DNA of 6,662 nt from Hyphomicrobium sp. (GTDB taxonomy: Bacteria > Pseudomonadota > Alphaproteobacteria > Rhizobiales > Hyphomicrobiaceae). The DNA lies in assembly GCA_025927515.1 (NCBI GenBank), contig JAICLG010000172.1:1-6662 (forward strand), read 5' to 3'. A model generated the notes under the pieces. It was not told where the DNA came from. It worked only from the letters and a program-made list of their open reading frames with translations, and searched no databases. Shown here piece after piece: positions 1 through 5,955 of the stretch. A program made the translations under genes and the position numbers. How positions within the stretch are numbered: position 1 is the first letter of the stretch; each line of letters begins with the position of its first letter.

Positions 1-34
1 CCCGATCTGTTTCAGGACGCCTCGGCGTTTCGGT

Positions 35-55
35 TTGTCGCATTCGTGGCGACAA
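35..55. repeat. Perfect 7-bp inverted repeat upstream of argJ
   Basis: The arms TTGTCGC (35-41) and GCGACAA (49-55) are exact reverse complements around a 7-nt centre. The dyad ends 45 nt before the argJ start codon. No T-run follows it, so it is not a classic intrinsic terminator. It could be an operator half-site pair, or the remains of the end of an upstream transcript. The rest of 1-100 shows no convincing end of an upstream gene in any forward frame. Confidence 0.3.
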
Positions 56-90
56 CCGCTGCTACTTCGCCGGAAGGTACTGCCGCAGTC

Positions 91-95
91 GGAGG
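91..95 (+). promoter_or_regulatory. Shine-Dalgarno sequence of argJ
   Basis: GGAGG lies five nucleotides before the GTG at 101. It settles the argJ start, because the reading frame stays open upstream (a TTG at 35 is also in frame) while the family's conserved N-terminus begins just after this GTG. Confidence 0.75.
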
Positions 96-100
96 TTCCC

Positions 101-1348
101 GTGGGCAAGATCTCGAGCGTTTCACCGTTTGCGCCGGCAGCTCTTGTGAAGCTTCCGCCGATCGAGGGCGTGACCTTCGCGACGGCCGAAGCCGGCATTC
201 GCTATAAAAAGCGCACGGATCTGCTGCTCGCGGTCCTGGCCAAGGGAACGACGGTCGCCGGTGTGCTCACGCAATCGCAGACCGCCTCGGCTCCGGTTCT
301 CGCCTGCCGCAAGCACCTCAAGAAAGGCAATGCCCGCGCCCTCGTCGTCAACTCTGGCAACGCCAACGCCTTCACCGGCCGGAAAGGCCATGAAGCGGTC
401 GAGATTACGGTCGATCACGCGGTCGAAGCCGTGGGTTGCAAGGCGCACGAGGTGTTCGTTGCCTCGACCGGTGTGATCGGCGAGCCGCTCGACGCCGACA
501 AATTCGCGCATCTGCTCGGCAGTCTCGCAAAACGCGCCAAGCCCGACGCTTTCGAGAGCGCGGCGCGGGCGATCATGACCACCGATACCTATCCAAAGCT
601 TGCGACGCGCACCGCGCTGATCGGCGATACGGAGGTCACGATCAACGGCTTCTGCAAGGGCGCGGGCATGATCGCGCCCGACATGGCGACCATGCTGTGC
701 TTCATCTTCACCGACGCAGCGCTGCCGGCCGACGTCTTGCAGGATCTCCTGGCCGAGCACGTCCGGACGACCTTCAATTGCATGACCGTCGACGGCGATA
801 CTTCGACCAGCGATACGTGTCTTGTTTTCGCGACGGGCGCGGCCGCGGCGCGCGGTCAAATATCCGTTACGAGGTCGTCATCGAAGAAGCTTAAGCCCTT
901 CTCCCAGGCATTGCATGATTTGATGCGTGACCTTGCAATCCAGGTCGCCAAGGATGGCGAAGGGCTGTCGAAGTTCGTGACGTTCGAAGTCGAAGACGCC
1001 AAGACGTGGCATGCAGCGCGGCGCATCGCACTTGCATGCGCCAACTCCCCTATCCTCAAAACGGCAATCGCCGGCGAGGATCCCAACTGGGGCCGCGTCG
1101 TGATGGCCGTCGGCAAATCCGGCGAGGCGGCAGATCGCGACAAGCTCACGATTTGGTTCGGACCTTATTGCGTTGCGCGCGACGGCGAACGTGCGATTGA
1201 ATACGACGAAAAGACAGTTGCCGCGTATATGAAAAATCGAGAAATCGTGATCCGCGTCTCGGTGGGCGTCGGCAAAGCGGCCGCAACGGTCTGGACTTGC
1301 GACCTGACCCACGACTATGTGTCAATCAACGCCGATTACCGGAGCTGA
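101..1348 (+). CDS. argJ: Arginine biosynthesis protein ArgJ (glutamate N-acetyltransferase)
   Basis: ArgJ moves the acetyl group from N-acetylornithine to glutamate, recycling acetyl in cytoplasmic arginine synthesis; some members also use acetyl-CoA to make N-acetylglutamate. The protein has 415 residues from the GTG at 101, the usual family length. Family marks seen (numbered from the GTG): the oxyanion-hole segment STGVIG (Thr123-Gly124); the self-cleavage site KGAGMIAPDMATML, where Thr197 becomes the N-terminal nucleophile of the beta chain; GEDPNWGR near 326-333; and the typical C-terminus DLTHDYVSINADYR. The precursor should cleave itself between Ala196 and Thr197. The start rests on GGAGG five bases upstream. 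tpm follows 13 nt after the stop, so co-transcription is likely. Whether the enzyme is mono- or bifunctional cannot be read from sequence alone. Confidence 0.96.
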   Translation: MGKISSVSPFAPAALVKLPPIEGVTFATAEAGIRYKKRTDLLLAVLAKGTTVAGVLTQSQTASAPVLACRKHLKKGNARALVVNSGNANAFTGRKGHEAVEITVDHAVEAVGCKAHEVFVASTGVIGEPLDADKFAHLLGSLAKRAKPDAFESAARAIMTTDTYPKLATRTALIGDTEVTINGFCKGAGMIAPDMATMLCFIFTDAALPADVLQDLLAEHVRTTFNCMTVDGDTSTSDTCLVFATGAAAARGQISVTRSSSKKLKPFSQALHDLMRDLAIQVAKDGEGLSKFVTFEVEDAKTWHAARRIALACANSPILKTAIAGEDPNWGRVVMAVGKSGEAADRDKLTIWFGPYCVARDGERAIEYDEKTVAAYMKNREIVIRVSVGVGKAAATVWTCDLTHDYVSINADYRS

Positions 1349-1361
1349 ATACAAACACCAC

Positions 1362-2018
1362 ATGGACAAGGCCTTCTGGACGGACCGCTGGAAACGGCGC
1401 GACATTGGATTTCATCAGCCCCACATTCACGAGCAGCTGAAGCAATTTTGGCCGACGCTCGGCTTGCCTTTCGCCAGCAAAGTCTTCGTGCCGCTTGCGG
1501 GTAAAAGCCGTGACATGGTGTGGCTCGCGACGCAGGGCCATCAGATCATCGGCGTTGAATTATCGGATGTTGCGGTTCGCGAGTTCTTCCAGGACGGCGG
1601 ACAAACGCCCGAGGTTCGCTCCGACGGCCCGTTCGACGTTTTTTCCGCCGGGCCGTTCAACCTTTACCGCGGCGATTTTTTTGAGATCGGTCCCGATGCG
1701 CTCACAGATGTTGCGGCCGTCTACGATCGCGCAGCGCTGATCGCGCTGACGCCGGAGATGCGGGTTCGCTACGCGAGCAAGCTGATGAACGTCATTCCAC
1801 GCGAAGCCGTTCTTTTCCTCGTCGCGCTCGATTATCCGGAGCATGAAATCTCCGGTCCTCCATTTGCGGTCACGCGCGAAGAAATCGAGCGCCTCTACGG
1901 CGATACCTTCAATATCGAAGTGCTCGAAGAGCGCGATGGTCTTGCCGCTAGCGGCAATCTCAGGCGGCGGGGCGTCAGCCGGCTGACGGAGACGACGTAT
2001 CTCCTGAGGCGACGATGA
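1362..2018 (+). CDS. tpm: Thiopurine S-methyltransferase family protein (Tpm)
   Basis: This is a cytoplasmic SAM-dependent methyltransferase of the bacterial TPMT family. Members methylate thiopurines, and in several bacteria methylate selenium or tellurium compounds to volatile forms; the natural substrate here is unknown. The 218-residue length fits the family. Visible marks are the N-terminal MDKAFWTDRW...IGFHQ segment (1-19), the SAM-binding VFVPLAGKSRDMVWLA stretch (41-56), GVELS (64-68), the YDRAALIALTPEMR block (121-134), and GPPFAV (165-170). In many relatives the motif reads VPLCGKS; here the Cys is Ala. An in-frame ATG at 1317 would add 15 residues and overlap argJ, but family alignment supports 1362. 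No strong Shine-Dalgarno sequence precedes it (GGAG is 17 nt away), so coupling to argJ translation is plausible. Its stop overlaps the mutT start. Confidence 0.9.
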   Translation: MDKAFWTDRWKRRDIGFHQPHIHEQLKQFWPTLGLPFASKVFVPLAGKSRDMVWLATQGHQIIGVELSDVAVREFFQDGGQTPEVRSDGPFDVFSAGPFNLYRGDFFEIGPDALTDVAAVYDRAALIALTPEMRVRYASKLMNVIPREAVLFLVALDYPEHEISGPPFAVTREEIERLYGDTFNIEVLEERDGLAASGNLRRRGVSRLTETTYLLRRR

Positions 2019-2422
2019 CGAAACCTCTCGTTCTCGTCACAGCGGTTGCGCTGATCGACGATGACAAACGTGTTCTGATTGCCCAGCGCCCGGAAAACAA
2101 GCCGATGGCGGGCTTTTGGGAGTTTCCGGGCGGCAAGGTCGAGGCAGGCGAGACGCCGGAAGACGCTCTCTGCCGTGAGATCAAGGAAGAGCTTGGCATC
2201 GAACTCTGCCGTACGTGCTTGGCGCCGTTCAATTTCGCAAGCCACGCCTACGACGATTTCCACCTGCTCATGCCGCTCTATCTGTGCCGAACGTGGGATG
2301 GCGAGATCACGCCGCGCGAAGGTCAGGCGATCGAATGGGTGCGCGCCGTCCACCTCTCGCGCTATAGAATGCCGCCCGCCGACGAGCCTCTCATTCCTTG
2401 GTTGCGGGATTTCTTGAGCTAG
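2015..2422 (+). CDS. mutT: Nudix hydrolase MutT, probable 8-oxo-dGTP diphosphatase
   Basis: MutT hydrolyses 8-oxo-dGTP to the monophosphate, keeping the oxidised nucleotide out of DNA. The 135-residue protein carries a complete Nudix box, G40-x5-E46-x7-R54-E55-I-K-E58-E59-L-G61-I62, whose glutamates bind the metal. The upstream segments IAQRPENKPMAGFWEFPGG (22-40) and the later FASHAYDDFHLLMPLYLC (74-91) are typical of alphaproteobacterial MutT. The ATG shares four bases with the tpm stop (ATGA), indicating translational coupling; TGAGG at 2005-2009 is a usable ribosome site. The 3' end overlaps the convergent methyltransferase gene by 32 bp. Other Nudix substrates cannot be excluded, but the overall pattern favours MutT. 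Confidence 0.92.
   Translation: MTKPLVLVTAVALIDDDKRVLIAQRPENKPMAGFWEFPGGKVEAGETPEDALCREIKEELGIELCRTCLAPFNFASHAYDDFHLLMPLYLCRTWDGEITPREGQAIEWVRAVHLSRYRMPPADEPLIPWLRDFLS
2391..2422. other. 32-bp tail-to-tail overlap of mutT and the methyltransferase gene
   Basis: The mutT stop (TAG, 2420-2422) lies inside the methyltransferase coding region, whose stop (TGA on the minus strand) occupies 2391-2393. The last ten or so codons of both genes use the same DNA in opposite directions. No hairpin followed by a T-run is seen here for either direction, so the two transcripts should be complementary at their 3' ends. Confidence 0.85.
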
Positions 2423-3296
2423 GCTTCAGGACGTCGGACAGACGGACCTGCGCCGATCCGGGCGCTAACGGCTTCTGCTGGCTCTCGTGCGGAACCCACC
2501 CCGTCAGCGTGACAATTTCAAACGTCGCCGGTACGCGGCCATCGGGAAGGCCGAACCGCTCCTGATAGATTTCGCTGGCGCGGAATAGGAGGCGCCGGGA
2601 GACGGGCGCGCGCCGTCGCTCGATCAGCATGTTGCTCGCGGCCATGGCTTTGATTTCGCGCATCAGCGCCAACGGAGATGCGTACGTGACGCGAACGACG
2701 TCGCTATCGGCAACGGGAAGCGCGAAACCGGCACGCTGCAGCAGCCCGCCGAGTTCGCGCACGTCGGCAAACGGCGCGACGCGGGGCGATGCTCCTCCGA
2801 ACAGTTCGGCTTCGGCGAGCAGCCACGCCTCCCGAAGCTCCTTGAGCGTCTCGCCGCCGAGCAGCGCGGCAAGAAACAAGCCATCCGGCTTCAAGGCCCG
2901 ATTGATCTGCAGGAGCGCGCCCGGAAGGTCATTGACGAGATGCAGGGATAAACCCGACACGACGAGATCGAGGCTTTGCTGCGCGAACGGCAAGGCTTCG
3001 TCCACGGCCGCAATGCGGGCGCCTCCCGAAAGCTCCAGGCAGCCCAGAGATGATTCGACGTCAATGATCTGGCCGATGCTCGGCACGTCCCGGAGGCGTC
3101 TGGCGACAAGGCCGTGGTAAGCGCCGATATTTGCTGCCACCGGAAACTCACGGCGGATGCTACCAAGCCGCTCGACGAAATCGTCGGCCACGCGCGCGAG
3201 CAGGAAATCGGCGTCGGCTGCCGCCCCCCGCCGTGCGATGCGATCCCGTCTCGCCCTTATGAGGCGTTGGTCGAAAATCTGTGGGGCGCCCGCCAT
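2391..3296 (-). CDS. NDUFAF5-like SAM-dependent methyltransferase-fold protein
   Basis: This 301-residue protein resembles human NDUFAF5 along its whole length. Shared blocks are IFDQRLIRARRDR near the N-terminus (7-19), LSLHLVNDLPGAL (116-128), LKPDGLFLAALLGGETLKELR (135-155), SPRVAPFADVRELGGLLQRAGF (170-191), and VPATFEIVTLTGWVPHESQ (255-273) with GSA after it. In mitochondria NDUFAF5 hydroxylates an arginine of the complex I subunit NDUFS7. A role in bacterial NADH dehydrogenase I assembly is inferred from that. BioC-like methyltransferases are more distant relatives. The SAM motif I is eroded: VAANIGAYHG (53-62) replaces the usual acidic-x-GxGxG pattern. The ATG at 3296 fits the family N-terminus but has only a weak ribosome site. 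The gene runs opposite to all its neighbours, is divergent from comF, and overlaps the 3' end of mutT. Confidence 0.85.
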   Translation of the reverse strand: MAGAPQIFDQRLIRARRDRIARRGAAADADFLLARVADDFVERLGSIRREFPVAANIGAYHGLVARRLRDVPSIGQIIDVESSLGCLELSGGARIAAVDEALPFAQQSLDLVVSGLSLHLVNDLPGALLQINRALKPDGLFLAALLGGETLKELREAWLLAEAELFGGASPRVAPFADVRELGGLLQRAGFALPVADSDVVRVTYASPLALMREIKAMAASNMLIERRRAPVSRRLLFRASEIYQERFGLPDGRVPATFEIVTLTGWVPHESQQKPLAPGSAQVRLSDVLKPSSRNPATKE

Positions 3297-3354
3297 TGCG
3301 TTCTCATTCCAAGAAGCTCTCGCTGGCGATACTCCGTTGCGCTAGGCTTCGGCA
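3297..3354. promoter_or_regulatory. Divergent intergenic region, methyltransferase gene / comF
   Basis: These 58 bp separate two divergent genes and so should carry, or overlap, promoters for both. I could not find a convincing -35/-10 pair on either strand. If comF starts at the internal ATG at 3409 instead, the region grows to 112 bp. Confidence 0.4.
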
Positions 3355-4170
3355 ATGGCAAGTCATTCAGACGCCGAGGCGGCAGCGGTATTTGTCGCGC
3401 AGGACGGCATGGTGCCGCAATCCGCGGCCCGGCGAGCATTTCGCGCCATCGGAACCGCCGCGTGGTCGGCGCTCGACGTCATGTTGCCGCCGCTCTGTCT
3501 GGGCTGTCGGACACGCATCATGGCGCACGATGCGCTGTGTCCCGCCTGCTGGCGGCGGATCGATTTCATCCGGCCACCGCTTTGCGACCGGCTCGGGTTG
3601 CCGATGCCCTATGATACTGGTGGGCCGATGCTTTCCGCGGCTGCCGTTGCCGATCCGCCAGACTTCGATCGCGCCCGCGCCGTCGCGAGCTTCGATGGGT
3701 TGATGCGGGAACTCATCCATTCCTTCAAGTTTCACGATACCCACAACGCCCGCCGGCTTTTCGGACGCTGGCTCGCCGAAGCGGGACGTGAAATTCTTGA
3801 CGAGGCCGACGTCCTGGTTCCCGTACCGCTTTCCCGCTGGCGCCTGCTGACGCGCCGCTTCAACCAGGCCCAGATTCTTGCGGCCGAAACGGGCCGACGC
3901 GCGAATAAGCCCGTCAAGCCGTTCGCTCTGGTCCGCTCGCGATCCACGCCACATCAAGTCGGGCTGACGCGCGCCCAGCGCCAACGAAATGTGGCCTCGG
4001 TCTTTCGCGTGCCGCAAAGTGAAATGGCGGACGTGTCTGGAAAAGCCATAGTTCTGATCGATGATGTCATTACAACGGGCGCAACCGCTTCGGCCGCCGC
4101 GACGGCTCTGAAACGCAGGGGTGCGCGCCGTGTCGATGTGCTTGCTCTAGCCATTGTTTCCAATACTTAA
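3355..4170 (+). CDS. comF: ComF family protein (phosphoribosyltransferase-like)
   Basis: ComF proteins have a small zinc-binding N-terminal part followed by a type I phosphoribosyltransferase fold. In naturally transformable bacteria they act in the cytoplasm in DNA uptake, but the family is widespread and competence is not shown here. In this 271-residue protein, C48-x2-C51 and C62-x2-C65 form the likely zinc site, followed by PPLCDRLGLPMPYD (74-87). FDRARAVASFDG (104-115) and LIHSFKFHD (120-128) are typical. The PRPP-binding loop IVLIDDVITTGAT (232-244) is intact, with RRFNQAQILA (167-176) and the TPHQVGLTRAQRQRNV (198-213) block before it. The ATG at 3355 has only a weak ribosome site. An ATG at 3409, with AGGA four bases upstream, is a real alternative and would remove 18 poorly conserved residues. 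grxC follows 129 bp later. Confidence 0.9.
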   Translation: MASHSDAEAAAVFVAQDGMVPQSAARRAFRAIGTAAWSALDVMLPPLCLGCRTRIMAHDALCPACWRRIDFIRPPLCDRLGLPMPYDTGGPMLSAAAVADPPDFDRARAVASFDGLMRELIHSFKFHDTHNARRLFGRWLAEAGREILDEADVLVPVPLSRWRLLTRRFNQAQILAAETGRRANKPVKPFALVRSRSTPHQVGLTRAQRQRNVASVFRVPQSEMADVSGKAIVLIDDVITTGATASAAATALKRRGARRVDVLALAIVSNT

Positions 4171-4187
4171 TCCTGCAGTTTGGAAAC
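4156..4187 (+). repeat. 8-bp inverted repeat spanning the comF stop codon
   Basis: GTTTCCAA (4156-4163) and TTGGAAAC (4180-4187) are exact reverse complements around a 16-nt loop that holds the comF stop TAA. Transcribed, this makes an 8-bp stem, plus a possible closing U-G pair. There is no T-run after it, so it is not a standard intrinsic terminator. It may mark the 3' end of the comF message or protect it from decay. Confidence 0.4.
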
Positions 4188-4299
4188 GTGGCAAAGGCGC
4201 GGCACAGCGGCGCAAATCTTAGGATCAAGGTTGCATCACCTCGCGAACGGCGTAGGTTTGATTCGGGCAATCACAGGCGTGCGGAGAGGCGCCGACGCG
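4171..4299 (+). promoter_or_regulatory. comF-grxC intergenic region
   Basis: This 129-bp gap is the only sizeable break in the comF to DUF1178 run, so a separate promoter for the grxC unit is plausible. I found no well-spaced sigma-70 pair; TAGGAT at 4220-4225 resembles a -10 box but has no partner -35. A small dyad, TGATT (4259-4263) with AATCA (4269-4273), lies 26 nt before the grxC start. GGAGAGG (4283-4289), ten bases before the ATG at 4300, is the likely ribosome site for grxC. Confidence 0.35.
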
Positions 4300-4569
4300 A
4301 TGCATAAAGTGACGGTCTATACGGCTGGCAATTGTTGTTACTGCCACATGGCCAAAGACCTGTTGAGACGCAAAGGCGCGGATTTCGAAGAAATCGATTT
4401 GACGGGCCGGAGCGATTTGCGAGCAGATTTGCGGGCGAAGGCCGGTGGTCGTCACACCGTGCCACAAATCTGGATCGGAAACGTTCATGTGGGCGGATGC
4501 GACGATCTCTTCGATCTTGAGCGATCGGGCAGGCTCGATGCGCTTCTGACGCAAACGACGTCGGTTTAG
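4300..4569 (+). CDS. grxC: Glutaredoxin, GrxC/Grx3 type, with CCYC active site
   Basis: Glutaredoxins reduce disulfides and glutathione-protein mixed disulfides in the cytoplasm using glutathione. The 89-residue protein covers the whole thioredoxin-like fold of the family: beta strand VTVYT (4-8), active site C12-C13-Y14-C15 followed by HMAK, the cis-proline loop TVPQIWIG (53-60), and the glutathione-binding GGCDDL (65-70). The usual GrxC active site is CPYC; here Pro13 is Cys, encoded by TGT. The start at 4300 follows the family N-terminus and the GGAGAGG sequence ten bases upstream. An open frame reaches back to a TTG at 4180, but that extension has no family support. The Nit1-type amidase gene begins two bases after the stop, so the two are surely co-transcribed. 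Confidence 0.92.
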   Translation: MHKVTVYTAGNCCYCHMAKDLLRRKGADFEEIDLTGRSDLRADLRAKAGGRHTVPQIWIGNVHVGGCDDLFDLERSGRLDALLTQTTSV

Positions 4570-4571
4570 GC

Positions 4572-5444
4572 ATGTCATCCCCTTCGAAAGCGGCATTTCG
4601 GGCCGCACTTGTCCAAATGTGCGCCGGCCGCAGTGTCGCCCGGAACGTCTCCGACGCCTTGGCGTTCATCGCGGAGGCCGCAGCGCAAAATGCGGCGTAC
4701 GTGCAGACGCCGGAATGCACGACGCTGATGGAAGTCGATACCGATCGGCTGATGGCGGAGACGAAGCCGGAAAAGGATAATGAATCCCTTGCCGCGTTCT
4801 GTGCGACGGCGTCGATGCGAAAGATCTGGCTTCACATCGGCTCGATGGCCGTGAAGGTCGGAGAGCGGCGGCTGGCGAATCGATCGTATCTGATCGCGCC
4901 GGATGGCGAGATCCGCGCACGCTACGACAAGATCCACATGTTCGACGTCGATCTCGGCAATGGCGATGTCTACAGCGAGAGCGTCAACTATCAGGCGGGG
5001 TCGAGCGCCGTCGTTGCGGACCTTCCCTGGGGCAAGCTCGGTCTGACGATCTGCTATGACCTGCGGTTTCCAGCGCTGCATCGCGCTCTTGCGAAGGCAG
5101 GTGCCGCATTCCTTGCGGGACCAGCGGCTTTTACGCGGGTCACGGGGGAAGCCCATTGGCATACGCTGCTTAGAGCCCGCGCCATCGAGACGGGCACCTT
5201 CGTCCTCGCGGCGGCGCAGGGCGGCCGGCATGAGAACGGCCGAGAGACGTTCGGGCACAGTCTCATCGTTGCACCGTGGGGCGAAGTTCTTGCCGAAGGC
5301 GGGACCGAGCCGGGTGTCGTCATCGCCGAGATCGATCCGCATCGGATTGATGCGGCGCGCAGCAAAATTCCCTCTCTGACGCATGACCGCGCGTTCGAAA
5401 TCGTCGAGGCACACCCTCTGCAGCTCGAAGCAGTCGTGAAATAA
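4572..5444 (+). CDS. Carbon-nitrogen hydrolase, Nit1-type, probable deaminated glutathione amidase
   Basis: This is a cytoplasmic nitrilase-superfamily amidase of 290 residues. The catalytic triad is visible: Glu48 in QTPECTT, Lys120 in RYDKIHMFDVDL, and Cys161 in LTICYDLRFP. The segments GEAHWHTLLRARAIET (192-207) and AAAQGGRHENGRETFGHS (213-230) match NIT1 better than NIT2, whose members are omega-amidases. NIT1-like enzymes hydrolyse deaminated glutathione, a side product of transaminases; that substrate is inferred for this protein. The neighbouring glutaredoxin gene, two bases upstream, supports a glutathione link. The start has no good Shine-Dalgarno sequence, so translation probably depends on ribosomes finishing grxC. 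The stop shares one base with the next ATG (TAATG). An omega-amidase or another C-N hydrolase activity remains possible. Confidence 0.88.
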   Translation: MSSPSKAAFRAALVQMCAGRSVARNVSDALAFIAEAAAQNAAYVQTPECTTLMEVDTDRLMAETKPEKDNESLAAFCATASMRKIWLHIGSMAVKVGERRLANRSYLIAPDGEIRARYDKIHMFDVDLGNGDVYSESVNYQAGSSAVVADLPWGKLGLTICYDLRFPALHRALAKAGAAFLAGPAAFTRVTGEAHWHTLLRARAIETGTFVLAAAQGGRHENGRETFGHSLIVAPWGEVLAEGGTEPGVVIAEIDPHRIDAARSKIPSLTHDRAFEIVEAHPLQLEAVVK

Positions 5445-5878
5445 TGATCAAGTACCGCCTTAGCTGCTCTGACGGCCACGAATTCGAAAGCTGGTTCCGC
5501 TCAATCGCCGACTTCGATACGCAATCGCACGCCGGTGATGTCGCTTGTCCGTTGTGCGCTTCGACTGAGATCACGAAGCAGCCGATGGCGCCCGCCGTCG
5601 TGTCCGGGCGCAGGGTCACGCCCCGGAGCGCACCGACGACGGCGGACCCGCGTGCGAATACCGAGATGCTCGGCATGCTTCGCGCCTTCAAAAAAACGGT
5701 GATGGAAAATTCGGAAGACGTCGGCACCGGCTTTGCCGACGAAGCTCGCAAAATCCATTTCGGCGAAGCGGAGGAGCGCAATATTCGGGGCAGCTCCACG
5801 ATGGACGAGGCGCGAGCATTGGCCGAGGAGGGTGTCCCGTTCGGCGTCCTGCCGCCGCTGCCGGAAGATTTAAACTGA
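5444..5878 (+). CDS. DUF1178 family protein of unknown function
   Basis: I recognise this 144-residue protein as the DUF1178 family, small cytoplasmic proteins common in Alphaproteobacteria with no established function. It opens with MIKYRLSCSDGHEFESWF and carries C8, H12, and C35-x2-C38 (CPLC), which could form a zinc ribbon. A probably flexible stretch (about 50-72) rich in Arg, Pro and Thr follows. The conserved C-terminal half runs VGTGFADEARKIHFGEAEER (93-112), IRGSSTMDEARALAEEGVPF, and a Pro-Leu rich end. There is no signal peptide or membrane segment. The start codon overlaps the stop of the amidase gene (TAATG), so the two are translationally coupled. Zinc binding and a link to the amidase are inferences. 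Confidence 0.88.
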   Translation: MIKYRLSCSDGHEFESWFRSIADFDTQSHAGDVACPLCASTEITKQPMAPAVVSGRRVTPRSAPTTADPRANTEMLGMLRAFKKTVMENSEDVGTGFADEARKIHFGEAEERNIRGSSTMDEARALAEEGVPFGVLPPLPEDLN

Positions 5879-5907
5879 CGGCGCCTCGCGTTTCGTGCTG
5901 CGCGCCG
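5879..5907 (+). terminator. Possible weak hairpin just after the DUF1178 gene
   Basis: CGGCGC (5879-5884) pairs perfectly with GCGCCG (5902-5907) across a 17-nt loop immediately after the stop codon. A second small hairpin, AAGAT/ATCTT (5914-5918/5924-5928), follows. Neither is backed by a T-run, so termination here is a guess. It would be a sensible place for the comF to DUF1178 transcript to end. Confidence 0.25.
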
Positions 5908-5926
5908 ACCCGTAAGATTTCCGATC

Positions 5927-5955
5927 TTGTTCGATAGTTAATGGCAAACTACGAT
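5927..5955 (+). promoter_or_regulatory. Candidate sigma-70 promoter for bioB
   Basis: TTGTTC (5927-5932) and TACGAT (5950-5955) are separated by exactly 17 bp and resemble -35 and -10 boxes (TTG conserved in the first; T, A, A and T conserved in the second). This AT-rich patch is unlike the GC-rich sequence around it and lies in the right place for bioB. A 7-bp dyad overlaps it. Confidence 0.4.

Noticed and set aside
1..100. Possible 3' end of an upstream gene at the left edge
   Set aside because: No forward frame here has both a stop and recognisable protein; the frames simply run on into argJ DNA.
122..859. Open frame of 245 codons on the minus strand inside argJ
   Set aside because: It is antisense to conserved ArgJ motifs and is an Arg/Gly/Asp-rich product typical of reading GC-rich coding DNA backwards.
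2629..3120. Open frame of 163 codons on the plus strand opposite the methyltransferase gene
   Set aside because: The product is Ser/Arg/Ala-rich without a recognisable fold, while the minus strand matches NDUFAF5 over its full length.
3355..4170. comF as evidence for a natural competence locus
   Set aside because: No other competence gene is present, and ComF-like proteins are widespread in bacteria not known to be transformable.
4575..5414. Open frame of 279 codons on the minus strand across the amidase gene
   Set aside because: The plus strand carries an intact catalytic triad and nitrilase motifs over the same DNA; the antisense product is Arg/Asp-rich with no recognisable domain.
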